From Lolium rigidum (Eukaryota > Streptophyta > Magnoliopsida > Poales > Poaceae), in assembly GCF_022539505.1 (NCBI RefSeq), contig NC_061510.1:397216249-397280248 (forward strand): DNA of 64,000 nucleotides, read 5' to 3'. The notes beneath the pieces are model-generated. The model made no database searches. It saw nothing but the letters and a program-made list of their open reading frames with translations, and was not told where the DNA came from. A program made the position numbers and the translations under genes. Numbering within the stretch: the stretch's first letter is position 1; each line of letters starts with the position of its first letter. Of this stretch, positions 24,838-35,276 are shown one piece after another.

Positions 24838-25799
24838 CCTCTCGCTCTATTGGAAGCCAAACGACAAGCATAGCATTTATATCAAATAGGAAAATGCATC
24901 ATATTTTAATTTTTTTAACAAGCAAAACGAATGCATCAACCTACATCTCTACTAGGTGGGCTCCTAGCCGCCGGATCCGTAGATTGAGTACGTTCTCCAT
25001 GCTCTCCCGGTCCGAGTCAGATTTCGGCAGCACCTCCCCGCTGCTCTCCCGATACACGTCTCGCCAAAAAGACAAGAGGATGTGCATCCGGAGAACAACG
25101 GTGAGGCGCTGCCGAAATCCTGACTCGGACCGAGCAGCAGCATGGAGAACGTACCCAACTACGGATCCGCCGACTGTCCCGTAAATGCCGCAAGCGTTAC
25201 GGTTGAAAATATGCCGACCACTAATGCATATTTATCCGCGTAACGCTTGAGGACGGGAAGTGACACCTAGGTGACGCAACTTGACTTGGAAAATGAATCT
25301 AGTGACATAAATAAAATGCGGAGAAGAAGTTGGAAATTTTGCTCACCCTCGGCTGTAGAGGAAGTAGTCGAACAACCGATCGTCGATGTCGGCGACCGTC
25401 GAGAAGCGCGTCACGCCGGGGTGCTCACGACGAGGCGGTCACGGCATAGCCTATTACAAATCCGCATTCAGGGTCAGCGTTAGTGGAATAGAAACATAGA
25501 ATCTACATACCAAAAGATGACAAATTCACAAACTAGCAACTGAACAAATAAACTACAAACAGCGGCGCATCATATCCCAGTAATTTGACAGCAATTGGAC
25601 AATATTTGTGTCTTAGAGCAAGTCCAGTAATTGGAGTTTGGAGAAAACCTCACTTAATTTCCCAAACAATTGGACTTCATCCACAAATTAATTGGATAGA
25701 AAGCAGTACCAAATAACAAACAGTAGCAAGCACTAGCAAAATAAACAGAGAACTTATGCATAACAAAAATGAAAAAAAAACAGGGGCTAACCTAGCTTA
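24838..25799. other. CACTA internal non-coding region upstream of tnp2
   Basis: Leader region of the tnp2 remnant plus AT-rich DNA. At 25000-25160 an imperfect inverted repeat is visible: 'ctctcccggtccgagtcag' against 'ctgactcggaccgagcagca', followed on both sides by related arms. No coding signature. Confidence 0.5.
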
Positions 25800-26311
25800 C
25801 CATGTGCAGGCCGGGTACTGGGCAGGGGTGCGAGGTGGAGGAGGGCGGCGCGAGGAGGAGGCCGGCGACGGGAGGAGGGCCGGGCCGGGGCAAGGAGGTG
25901 GGCGGCGCCGGGAGGAGGGTCGGGGGCGAGGTTGGGGATGAGAGGAGGAGGGCCGGGGTGAGGAGGGCCGGGCGAGGAGGAGGGCGGCGACGGGAGGATG
26001 GGGACGGGCCGGAGGAGGAGGGGGAGGGGAGGAGCGGCGGGCAGCAGGCGGCGGCAGCGGCGTCGGGCCGGAGGAGGAGGGGGAGGGGAGCAGTGGCGGG
26101 CAAGAGGCGGCGGCAGCGGCGTCGGGCGGGAGGCGGCGGCGGCAGCGTCGGGCAGGAGGCGGCGGCGGCGGGATTGGGGGAGGGCGCGGGACTTGGGGAA
26201 AATGGGCGGGCTTTGGCGCGAGGAGGAGGCCGACCAGGGGATTTTTTCGGGCTCAGATCCCTAGCTACGCCGAGGGCCACCCATACGCCGAGGGCCACCC
26301 TCGGCTTAGCC
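25800..26311. repeat. GC-rich (ggagga/ggcggc) region with internal subterminal-type motifs
   Basis: Low-complexity purine-rich sequence to about 26260, which creates long spurious ORFs on both strands. Directly after it, 26268-26311 carries three 'ccgagggccacc'/'ccctcggctt' motifs of the subterminal family, far from either present end of the element. Confidence 0.75.
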
Positions 26312-26725
26312 AGGTGCATTTTTTTAATTGTTTTGTTTTTTCTTTCATTTTTTCTTTCATTGTATCTTTCATGGTCTAAAGAAGAACCACAGAGTATATA
26401 TACCAGACAAAGGGATATGGGATCACATACATGGTATATATTTTTATGAGTTGTGCATGTTATCTTATTAAATTTGTTATTACGCCATGCGAAAATAGGT
26501 AAAATCTATTATTTTATGTCGTTTTAGTTTGATAGAGCTTTATTCTTACAATGATGAACCCATGGTGTACCAATGTTGTTGAATACTATTTCATGTTCAT
26601 CGTATGTCATAATAATATTTCGATGTCATGTACTCCCTCTCAGTTACCACTGACGTGCCAGTTCTCTATCTTTTTTTCGCTTTCCGCAAACTTTACCATC
26701 TTAGACCTTCATCTCTTTTACATAA
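26312..26725. other. AT-rich spacer before the satellites
   Basis: T-rich, non-coding, nothing recognised. Confidence 0.4.
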
Positions 26726-29078
26726 CCTAAGGCCCACGCACGTGCCAAATATGGCCTCGTTCCGACAAACTATGTGGTGAAACGGGCCGTTTCCTACTCA
26801 TTTCCCCTAAAAGCCATAGAACTCCGGACGAGATAGCCCTGTTCGTGAAGGGTTCTCCAAGATAATTGCCGTATCCCAGTTCCGTCTTTTGCAGTGGTTA
26901 CTAGGACACATAAAATGACGCCACGCGGCTCCGCTCGATTTTTTGGCTCCGTTTGCTTTGCCAACTCCGCAAAACGGGGCCGCCGGGACATGCGGTATGG
27001 CCGTACCGGGCGCGCGCGTGCACCCGTCCGCCAACGCGCGAAACGGAAAACATTTAGCACATAAAATGACGCGTCCTAGACCTAAAAACATTTTTCCCTC
27101 CATTTATTGAGCGAAGGAAAGTGTGGCCCCGGTTCAAATCCGGTCGGCTTCCAGCGGATTCGGCGGGGCACCGCAGAAGCGGGTGGGATTCCCGCATGGC
27201 TTCCGCGCGCATATGGCATGTGATAGGTGGTGCGTAGGAGGTATCCTACCACCGCGCGGAGGTCCCGCGCGATACTGAAATGCGCGCCATGTAGCTGCTT
27301 CACAAAAAAAAGCCCTTCCGGCACCCCGAAAATGGAAAAACCGTCGCCCGTGGTTCGGATTTGAAATCCGCGACCGGGGCCTTGCTTCCCATCCTAAGGC
27401 CCACGCACGTGCCAAATATGGCCTCGTTCCGACAAACTATGTGGTGAAACGGGCCGTTTCCTACTCATTTCCCCTAAAAGCCATAGAACTCCGGACGAGA
27501 TAGCCCTGTTCGTGAAGGGTTCTCCAAGATAATTGCCGTATCCCAGTTCCGTCTTTTGCGGTGGTTACTAGGACACATAAAATGACGCCACGCGGCTCCG
27601 CTCGATTTTTTGGCTCCGTTTGCTTTGCCAACTGCGCAAAACGGGGCCGCCGGGACATGCGGTATGGCCGTACCGGGCGCGCGCGTGCACCCGTCCGCCA
27701 ACACGCGAAACGGAAAACATTTAGCACATAAAATGACGCGTCCTAGACCTAAAAACATTTTTCCCTCCATTTATTGAGCGAAGGAAAGTGTGGCCCCAGT
27801 TCAAATCCGGTCGGTTTCCGACGGATTCGGCGGGGCACCGCGAGAAGCGGGTGGGATTCCCGCATGGCTTCCGCGCGCATATGGCATGTGATAGGTGGTG
27901 CGTAGGAGGTATCCTACCGCCGCGCGGAGGTCCCGCGCGATACCGAAATGCGCGCCATGTAGCTGCTTCACAAAAAAAGCCCTTCCGGCACCCCGAAAAT
28001 GGAAAAACCGTCGCCCGTGGTTCGGATTGGAAATCCACGACCGGGGCCTTGCTTCCCATCCTAAGGCCCACGCACGTGCCAAATATGGCCTCGTTCCGAC
28101 AAACTATTTGGTGAAACGGGCCGTTTCCAACTCATTTCCCCTAAAAGCCATAGAACTCCGGACGAGATAGCCCTGTTCGTGAAGGGTTTTCCAAGATAAT
28201 TGCCGTATCCCAGTTCCGTCTTTTGCAGTGGTTACTAGGACACATAAAATGACGCCACGCGGCTCCGCTCGATTTTTTGGCTCCGTTTGCTTTGCCAACC
28301 GCGCAAAACGGGGCCGCGGGACATGCGGTATGGCCGTACCGGGCGCGCGCGTGCACCCGTCCGCCAACGCGCGAAACGGAAAACATTTAGCACATAAAAT
28401 GACGCGTCCTAGACCTAAAAACATTTTTCCCTCCATTTATTGAGCGAAGGAAAGTGTGGCCCCGAGTTCAAATCCGGTCGGTTTCCGGCGGATTCGGCGG
28501 GCACCGCAGAAGCGGGTGGGATTCCCGGATGGCTTCCGCGCGCATATGGCATGTGATAGGTGGGGCGTAGGAGGTATCCTACCGCCGCGCGGAGGTCCCG
28601 CGCGATACTGAAATGCGCGCCATGTAGCTGCTTCGCAAAAAAAAGCCCTTCCGGCACCCCGAAAATGGAAAAACCGTCGCCCGTGGTTCGGATTGGAAAT
28701 CCGCAACCGGGGCCTTGCTTCCCATCCTAAGGCCCACGCACGTGCCAAATATGGCCTCGTTCCGACAAACTATGTGGTGAAACGGGCCGTTTCCTACTCA
28801 TTTCCCCTAAAAGCCATAGAACTCCGGACGAGATAGCCCTGTTCGTGAAGGGTTCTCCAAGATAATTGCCGTATCCCGAGTTCCGTCTTTTGCGAGTGGT
28901 TACTAGGACACATAAAATGACGCCACGCGGCTCCGCTCTATTTTTTGGCTCTGTTTGCTTTGCCAACTGCGCAAAACGGGGCCGCCGGGACATGCGGTAT
29001 GGCCGTACCGGGCGCGCGCGTGCACCCGTCCGCCAACGCGCGAAACGGAAAATATTTATCACATAAAATGACGCGTCA
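26726..29078. repeat. 667-bp satellite, about 3.5 tandem copies, inside the CACTA element
   Basis: Copies begin with 'cctaaggcccacgcacgtgcc' (this run shortened in use to cctaaggccc) at 26726, 27393, 28060 and 28726, giving periods of 667, 667 and 666. The last copy stops about half way, at ~29078, where the 330-bp satellite begins. Units differ by only a few scattered substitutions and single-base indels, so the array expanded recently or has been homogenised. ORFs repeated in each unit (for example minus 26794-27060) have no recognisable family and are products of the repeat. Confidence 0.95.
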
Positions 29079-30372
29079 CACTTGTACATATATGTTAGGG
29101 GCAGATGCAAGTTTTCCAACAATTCTGACGCTCCGGTGATCTGTATCTTGGGAAACCCTAGGGCGGGGACCCCGTAGATCTACCCTCCGTGCGAGAGTTT
29201 ACCAATGTAATTTTTTACTTGTTTTGGTTTATTTAGGACATATATACATGGAAACCATAGGTTGGGCATACTTCACCATAAAATAGGCTCCATTTGAGCC
29301 GTGGCGAGAGTTTCCACATACAGATCCTGGATTTTACCAAGTGTTAGCCCATGTATGCGGAAATCGTCAACAACGGGTACATCCAAGGTTAGCCAAACCT
29401 TACATCACACTTGTACACATATGTTATGGGCATATGCAAGTTTTCCAGCGATTCCGACGATCCGATGGTCTGTATCTTGTGGGCGGGGACCCCGCAGATC
29501 TACCCCTATAGCTTTCTCCGTGTGAGGGTTTACCAATGGAATTTTTTACTTGCTTTGGTTTGTTTAGGACATATGTATATGGAAACCATAGGTTGGGCAT
29601 ATTTTACCATAAAATAGGCTCTGTTTGAGCCGTGGCGGGAGTTTCCACATACAGATCCTGCATTTCACCAAGTGCTAGCCCATGTATGCGGAAATCGTCA
29701 ACGCCGGGTACATGCAAGGTTAGACAAACCTTACATCACACTTGTACACATATGTTAGGGACAAATGCAAGTTTTCAAGCGATTCCGACGCTCCGGTGAT
29801 CCGTATCTTGGGAAACCCTAGGGCGGGGACCCTGCGGATCTACCCCTATAGCTTTCTCCGTGCGAGGGTTTACCAATGGATTTTTTTATTTGCTTTGCTT
29901 TGTTTAGGACATATGCACATGGAAACCATAGGTTTGGAATGAAATAGGCCCGGATGAGCCGTAGCAGGAGTTTCCACATACAAATCCTGGATTTTACCAA
30001 GTGTCGGCCCATGTATGCGGAAATCGTCAACGCGGGGTACATGCAAGGTTAGAAAAACCTTACATCACACTTGTACACATATGTTAGGGACAAATGCAAG
30101 TTTTCAAGCGATTCGACGCTCCGGTGATCCGTATCTTGGGAAACCCTAGGCCGGGGACCTTGCAGATCTACCCCTATAGCTTTTTCCGTGCGAGGGTTCA
30201 CCAATGGATTTTTTTAATTTCTTTGCTTTGTTTAGGACATATGCACATGGAAACCATAGGTTTGGAATGAAATAGGCCCCGGATGAGCCGTAGCAGGAGT
30301 TTCCGGCGATTCGGACGCTCCGGTGGTTTGTATCTAGGGAAACCCTAGGGGGCGGGGACCCCGCAAATCTAC
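29077..30372. repeat. ~330-bp satellite, about four copies, inside the CACTA element
   Basis: Starts of 'cacacttgtaca' at 29077, 29406, 29737 and 30066 give a period of 329-331. Each unit has 'tatgttagg', 'gcaagttttc', 'cgacgctccggtg', 'ggcggggacc' and 'gaaaccatagg' in the same order. The last copy is truncated and rearranged near 30300. Copies are more diverged from each other than those of the neighbouring 667-bp array. Confidence 0.93.
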
Positions 30373-30374
30373 CC

Positions 30375-30408
30375 CTAGGGTTAGGGTTAGGGTTAGAGTT
30401 AGGGTTAG
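30375..30408 (+). repeat. Short TTAGGG-like microsatellite
   Basis: Five hexamers of the ttaggg type, one with a base change (ttagag). Plant telomeres are heptameric (TTTAGGG), so this looks like slippage of the 'gagggtttacc' part of the neighbouring satellite rather than telomeric DNA. Confidence 0.8.
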
Positions 30409-30639
30409 CAATGGACTTTTTTCCTTTGTTTTAGGACATATGTACATCGATAGCGAGATGTTGGGCCTACTAGATCCCGTCGACCCGTCTACGAAGAGCG
30501 TCACTCGTGGGATCTACATAAGCCATCTACCATTTTTTTCTTTAAAAAAGTAACTATTTTTACATAATTCATACTAGTAAATAAATAAAACAAACATAAT
30601 ATAAAGTTAATGACCGAGAAGAAAAAAAGAAAAAAAAAT

Positions 30640-30944
30640 GTATGCCGAGGGTGGCCGTCGGCATAGGTGGGTGATGCCCTATGCCGAGGGTGGCCCTCGG
30701 CGCCTCGCTGACGCCGTGACCGGGCCGTCACGGCCGGAGCGGGACCGGAGCAGATGCTCGTGCTACGCCGACGGCCGTTAGTACGCCGAGGGTGGCCGTC
30801 GGCGTATCCGTCTCTACGCCGAGGGTATGTCTACGCCGAGGGGCTAGATGGGCCGCTGCCCTGGACCGGACGTATGCCGACGGCCCCGACATTTGGCCGT
30901 CGGCGTACGCCACGGCCGTCGGCGCAGCGAGCCATTCCTGTAGT
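30640..30944. repeat. CACTA right subterminal repeats
   Basis: Multiple 'tatgccgaggg', 'tacgccgaggg' and 'ccgtcggcgta' motifs in both orientations up to the terminal inverted repeat, matching those of the left end. Confidence 0.9.
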
Positions 30945-31308
30945 GAGTATACATCTTTAGGTCTTACTCAACTAAACTTTGCTTCAAGTTTGTAACTCAA
31001 GCACGGCATAAAAAGAGTGCAAGTTTATGTAAATAGCGTGCCACACAAAAATTAAATATGATTAAAAAGTGTGTTCAAACCTAATATTTTGTTTAGGCTA
31101 TAAAACCGACTATGCAAAAGCATAAATGCATGTATTCATCTATTTCAACAAACCGAAGAGGATGCCTCACATTTGCGAGGGCCACCGAGCTAGTTAGGAT
31201 AAACAAGAATAAAACTATAGCCACATTGAGAAAACACGCACGCAAGTGAAATAGCTAGTGTACGTTTGTCAGTTTTGGAACAGCAAGCACACACTGAGTT
31301 GAAATATA

Positions 31309-31558
31309 TTTCCTCCATCCTAAAATGTAAGGCGTCTAAGCATTGGTCAAAAGTCAAATCTTACAAGGTTTGATCAAATATTTAGATAAACATATTTACA
31401 TCCACAATATCTAATGGATACATTAAGAAAATATACTTTATAGCGAATCTATAGATATTGATTCAGTATTGTAAATGTTGATATAAACTAGGTCAAACTT
31501 TAAAAAAAGTTGGCTTTTACCTAATCCTTAGACGCCTTATATTTTGAAACGGAGGAAG
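31309..31558. mobile_element. Stowaway MITE, block copy B
   Basis: About 250 bp between TA dinucleotides, ends TTTCCTCC and CGGAGGAAG, with 'catatttacatcca' inside. The same element sits at the same place at 51131-51391 and 58881-59116, so it predates those duplications. The corresponding position before gene 1 (about 16120) lacks it. Confidence 0.85.
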
Positions 31559-31594
31559 TATCACGAAAACCACATGACATACATACCACACTAA

Positions 31595-32754
31595 GAGCAA
31601 CTCTAACAGTACCGTAAAATGAGCCGGAACCGTATTATTCCGGCGAGTTTACGTGTTCGGGAGGAAAAAGACCCAGAACGGAGCCCGAACTCACGGTCTG
31701 GCCCGTAAACAGAGTTTGGGGGCCCGAGAAACTCGACGACCGCCCCGTATTTAAACGGGCCATGAAAGGGAGTTCGGTTTCCAAACTCTACTCCCCTCCG
31801 CCGCTGTCAGCCGCTCCGCCGCCACCACCCACCTTCTCCGATGAGGAATCCACCGCGCTAAAGCGTCTCTTCACCCAAGCTACGCCACCCCATGGGCTCG
31901 CGCGGTAGCTCTAGACGAGGTGGCGCATGTTTGGGCGGTAGGGACTTGCCACCGCGGCCCCCCTTGTTTCGCACGGAGGCGGAACATCGGAAGTTCAACC
32001 GCTCAGAGGGCGCGCGCAAGCGCAGCGCCCGCCGGTGGACGAGTTGGGGGCTCACGCCCCCCATGCAAGCTCGCCAAGTACGGGAACAACTGAGGCGAGG
32101 GCTCCTCCTCCGACGGTTCGAGCCGCCCCGCGCTCAGAGGAGGAAGACACCGTCATCGCGCACGAGTCAACATTCTCCGAGGGGGATTACGTCCACGGGT
32201 GACGAGGAGGACGCCGTGATCATGCAGGTGGTGGCGATCACGGAGGCGGAGGCCCGCGCTCGCTGGCGCCGGGAGGAGGCCGACGCCGTCCGCCAAGTGC
32301 GGGAGTACGAGGCGGCGCGTCGGGAGGAGCGTGTCCGCCGCGTCAAGCTCGACTATCTCGAGCTTGACTCCTAGTATAGGAGGTCCTCACCGTCCTCCGC
32401 GTCAACGCCCTCGTCCTCCTTGACACCTTCCTCCGCCACCACCGGCACCGCCGCGTGCAGAGGCCATCGGGGCCTCTTTTTGATCGGAATTAGTTCACGC
32501 GGTTAGGGCTAGTACTTAATTTACGTTTGTAGTACATATTATGTAAATTTTGATGCTCAATCGGAGAATCAAAGTATCATCTATATCTGATTATCTGTTC
32601 ATCGATGAATTCTCCGGTGACATTTTAATTTTGTTTTTCCAGTTCGTGGTTACGGTTTCTGTTCTGCGCGAGTGGCAAAATCATCCTAAGTGTCCTTTTC
32701 GACAGACTGAATCTTTTTCCGTTCTGAATTTTTCGGTTACGGTTAGAGATGGTC
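31595..32754 (+). mobile_element. Harbinger-like non-autonomous element with ORF, copy B
   Basis: Flanked by TAA (31592-31594 and 32755-32757). The ends GAGCAACTCTAACAGTACC and (reverse of the right end) GACCATCTCTAACCGTAACC form imperfect inverted repeats of the PIF/Harbinger kind. The site before gene 1 ('cactaacatgtctgata', ~16168) looks like the empty target. It carries one open frame, described separately. The same insertion is found in blocks C and D. Confidence 0.75.
31892..32374 (+). CDS. Arg-rich ORF carried by the Harbinger-like element (160 aa), unknown function
   Basis: Opens MGSRGSSRRGG and ends ...VRRVKLDYLELDS. The N-terminal half is Arg/Gly/Pro-rich; the C-terminal third (TEAEARARWRREEADAVRQVREYEAARREERVRR, here only in part) is strongly charged and alpha-helical or coiled-coil-like. 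There is no transposase signature (no DDE motifs). Block C has the same ORF with frameshifts, and block D has lost most of it by an internal deletion of about 390 bp, so it does not look maintained. It may be a host exon carried by the element. Confidence 0.4.
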   Translation: MGSRGSSRRGGACLGGRDLPPRPPLFRTEAEHRKFNRSEGARKRSARRWTSWGLTPPMQARQVREQLRRGLLLRRFEPPRAQRRKTPSSRTSQHSPRGITSTGDEEDAVIMQVVAITEAEARARWRREEADAVRQVREYEAARREERVRRVKLDYLELDS

Positions 32755-32983
32755 TAATTTGTCTGATACCAGACTACACTGGCCGAGCGTTACAAGACGC
32801 ACACGCACAGACAGTCACTGCACGACCAGTCTGCAGTTAACATCTTCTGAACTGCGTGAAGCCAAGGGAACCGTCTATGCTTGCGTACGCAAGCGCGATG
32901 CGCCATGCCCATGCACCGCACCTACGTACAACGCGGACGTCCATGCCCCGACCTTGCAGGAATATGCTACCATGTGCATGTGC

Positions 32984-33444
32984 TCAAGGCGTGACGCCGC
33001 TGGCGCCTCCGCCGCCGTACCCGCCTCCGACCCCGCCGAACGGGGCGCCGCCGCCGGCGAACCCTCCAAACGGGACCCCTCCGGTGCCACCGACGCCGCC
33101 GATTGGCCCGACGCTCCCCACGCCGCCCCCGACGCCTCCCAGCGGGCCCGTGACGCCGGTGAAGACGCCGGCGCCGTTGTTGCCGAAGCCCCCGCCGTAG
33201 CCGCCGCCGACGGCCGGAAAGCCCGGCAGGTCCCCCATGCCTCCCACTCCCACGAACAGTTCTTCGCGTCCGCCGTTCCCGCAACTCCTGCACCGGCGCC
33301 ACTCTCTGCGGCGGCAGCGGCCGGAAGCGAGGCCTCAGCTGCACCACCAGCAGGCGCGGTCCTGGCCGCCACCACGGCGTGTGCCGCTACAGTGAGGGTG
33401 AGCAGGAGGAGGGGTGCGACAGTGCCAAAGCACTTCTTGGCCAT
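32984..33444 (-). pseudogene. Secreted glycine-rich protein, copy 2 (1-bp frameshift)
   Basis: Same signal peptide and Ala-rich region as copy 1 (MAKKCFGTVAPLLLL...), but one G is missing in 'cacgaacag-ttcttcg' near 33259, where copies 1 and 3 have 'cacgaacaggttcttcg'. After that point the Gly-rich part continues in the next frame to the normal GGVTP stop at 32984. The actual reading frame runs on to 32875 as an unrelated Trp/Ser/Arg-rich tail (189 residues). The promoter block with TATTTAAA at 33554-33547 is intact, so it may still be transcribed. Confidence 0.85.
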
Positions 33445-33546
33445 GGCGTTCTAGCTAGCTAGATTCTATGGTTTCCTCTATGTGTTGTGCGTGTGAGAGA
33501 TCGATGCTACTGCTGTGGTTGTGGAGTGGTGGAGTACGTGGTTTGG

Positions 33547-33554
33547 TTTAAATA
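33547..33554 (-). promoter_or_regulatory. TATA-like box of glycine-rich gene copy 2
   Basis: TATTTAAA, same spacing and surroundings as in copy 1. Confidence 0.6.
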
Positions 33555-33690
33555 GGCGGCGGAGAGATCGGGGCAGATGGAGGGGGCTGTAAATGAGGCG
33601 AGTGCTGTACTGCTGTAGTGAACGGTTGTTCGGGATCCAGAGGGAGTAGGCGAGACGAGGAGGTGGGACACCAAGATGCCGAATAATTTA

Positions 33691-35276
33691 GGGGCGTGCT
33701 GACCGTCGGTCGCCCGACGTGGAGCGAAAAATCGGTCACACACCCGCCGTTGGATGTGACGCGCTCGTCTGTCCGATCACGTCATGCAGAGACGTCGCTT
33801 TTAGCTGCAGAAAACGTCGCTTTCAGTGTTGCTCCCGTGTTGTCGCGTACTTGCGTGTTGCTTGTTCGGTATGTGAAGCCTCCATGTGCCGCTGAGCATG
33901 CGCTGTGACTTTGTGCAAAGACAGTACACTGTGAAGCCTAGTTCTAGGTGCTAAGTGATTGCGTGCCTCGCACAGTACTAGCTGCTGCTAGCTAGTTTGA
34001 CTGGTGCATGCGCTGCCTAAAGAAAGAACATTGCTATTGTCACACTAACATGCTACACTACACAAGACATCATGTAAGGAAAAAATTAAATTAAAATTAC
34101 TCTTGTGATTTTTTCGGAAGATGTTAAAGTTGTAAATTTCCTACATCACTATCAATAGACCGAGATTGGGTGTTTACAACAAAAGTGTTATTTACAACAA
34201 TAAATTTCCACCATGTGCTATCATTGGATGTTTACAACAAAAGTAGTCCAACAAAACAGGATATTTACAACAATACTCAATGATGATTTTAACAAAAAGC
34301 AATAGTTTCAACACTAATAATTTTATGTGCCAAAAACATCTTTACAATAAATCACAAATATATTTACAATAATAAATTAACACTAACACCTACATTTTCA
34401 CCCATATAAAAAATGTAGGTGTTAGTGTTTACAATATGGATGTTCAAAACAGGATATTTACAACAAATTGACAATATATTTACAACATTAATTAACCACA
34501 AAAAAACTAATTTTGGCGTTTACTACAATAGCCAGCAACAATTTGAACAAAAAACAACATTTCCCATTTTAAAAATATATTTACAACAAATCGACTATGT
34601 ATATACAATGTTAATTAACAACAAAAACAACAACTTATTTTGGTGTTTTACAACAATAACCAGTAGTAATTTTAACAAAACAACAACTGTTCCCATGCCA
34701 AAAATATATTTACAACAAATCAACAGTATATTTACAAAAATCTCAACTAGTTTAATAAAAATTATAGGCGATCACAACAAAATCACATACTTGTGACAAA
34801 CGTCCCGGTAAACATTACAACATCTCATGTGTGCTTTAGCTACAAAACTTGTACGCCTTTGTTATAAAAAATTACTATCTATACAACATCGAGAAAATCA
34901 CAGGGAAAAATTTATCCATAGCGGACTAGATTCCAGAAATACCGCGTCGCCAGCCACGGATCTGATGCACATGCTAGCGGGATGAGAAGCAACGCTGCAG
35001 CAACCAGAAATACAACAGCGTGCTATCTTTAAAGAGAAACGTGCATGCATTCTACATTTTTTAGGAGTAGTTAATAGCAGATGTTAGCTAACACTCGGGC
35101 ATCCATAAAAAAACGAGCAGAAGGGGGCCCAACATTAGCTAACTCCGGATGCACATGGGCTGCTGGGCTTGGCCAAGAAATAACGAGCGGATTATGGTCT
35201 AGACGGGAGCGCAAGCGCGAGCAAGCCACGACCGATCGCCTGCACATCATCGGTCGGTCGATACAGAGCGTTTTCC
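33691..35276. mobile_element. TTA-flanked 1.6-kb non-autonomous DNA element (Harbinger-like?)
   Basis: Interrupts the tail block: left 'gaataat-TTA', right 'TTA-aaataaatag', while other copies read 'gaataattt.aaataaatag' without it. The ends GGGGCGTGCTG and (reverse of right) GGAAAACGCTCTG are only weakly inverted-repeat-like. The 3-bp TTA duplication suggests PIF/Harbinger. The middle (34080-34800) is AT-rich and full of 'tttacaaca' words. No transposase is seen. Confidence 0.6.
34130..34760 (+). repeat. Degenerate 'tttacaaca' repeat tract
   Basis: The word ttacaac(a) recurs more than a dozen times at irregular spacing, often as 'atatttacaacaa'. An open frame at 34419-34796 is a by-product of the repeat and is Asn/Thr/Ile/Gln-rich. 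Confidence 0.7.

Larger units (their letters stand above)
17571..30945 (-). mobile_element. CACTA (En/Spm) transposon, 13.4 kb, nested in the tail/head block
   Basis: The ends are CACTACAGGAAT at 17571 and ATTCCTGTAGTG at 30945, perfect 12-bp inverted repeats. The 3-bp target duplication is GGT (17568-17570) and AGT (30946-30948), one base changed. The related blocks at ~47965 and ~57720 show the empty site 'gatcgtac-agt-atacatc', which proves the insertion. Inside, on the minus strand, are a tnp2-type transposase remnant (right) and a tnpA/Transposase_24-type gene (left). Subterminal repeats with 'ccgtcggcgta' and 'tacgccgaggg' lie at both ends, and two satellite arrays occupy 26.7-30.4 kb. 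It is probably no longer autonomous because tnp2 is broken. Confidence 0.95.

Noticed and set aside
25792..26449. Long overlapping ORFs on both strands (175 and 215 residues)
   Set aside because: Produced by ggagga/ggcggc low-complexity sequence; no domain and implausible composition.
27120..27165. tRNA-like B box (ggttcaaatcc) in the 667-bp satellite
   Set aside because: No A box or cloverleaf partner at the right distance; repeated only as part of the satellite.
26794..29122. Repeated ~90-residue ORFs
   Set aside because: They recur with the 667-bp satellite unit and change with its small indels; no protein family recognised.
30375..30408. Interstitial telomere repeat
   Set aside because: The unit is a hexamer (TTAGGG-like), not the plant heptamer, and it lies where the 330-bp satellite has 'gagggtttacc'; local slippage is simpler.
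32759..33454. + strand ORF of 231 residues opposite glycine-rich gene copy 2
   Set aside because: Antisense shadow of a GC-rich gene; the minus frame has the signal peptide and conserved promoter.
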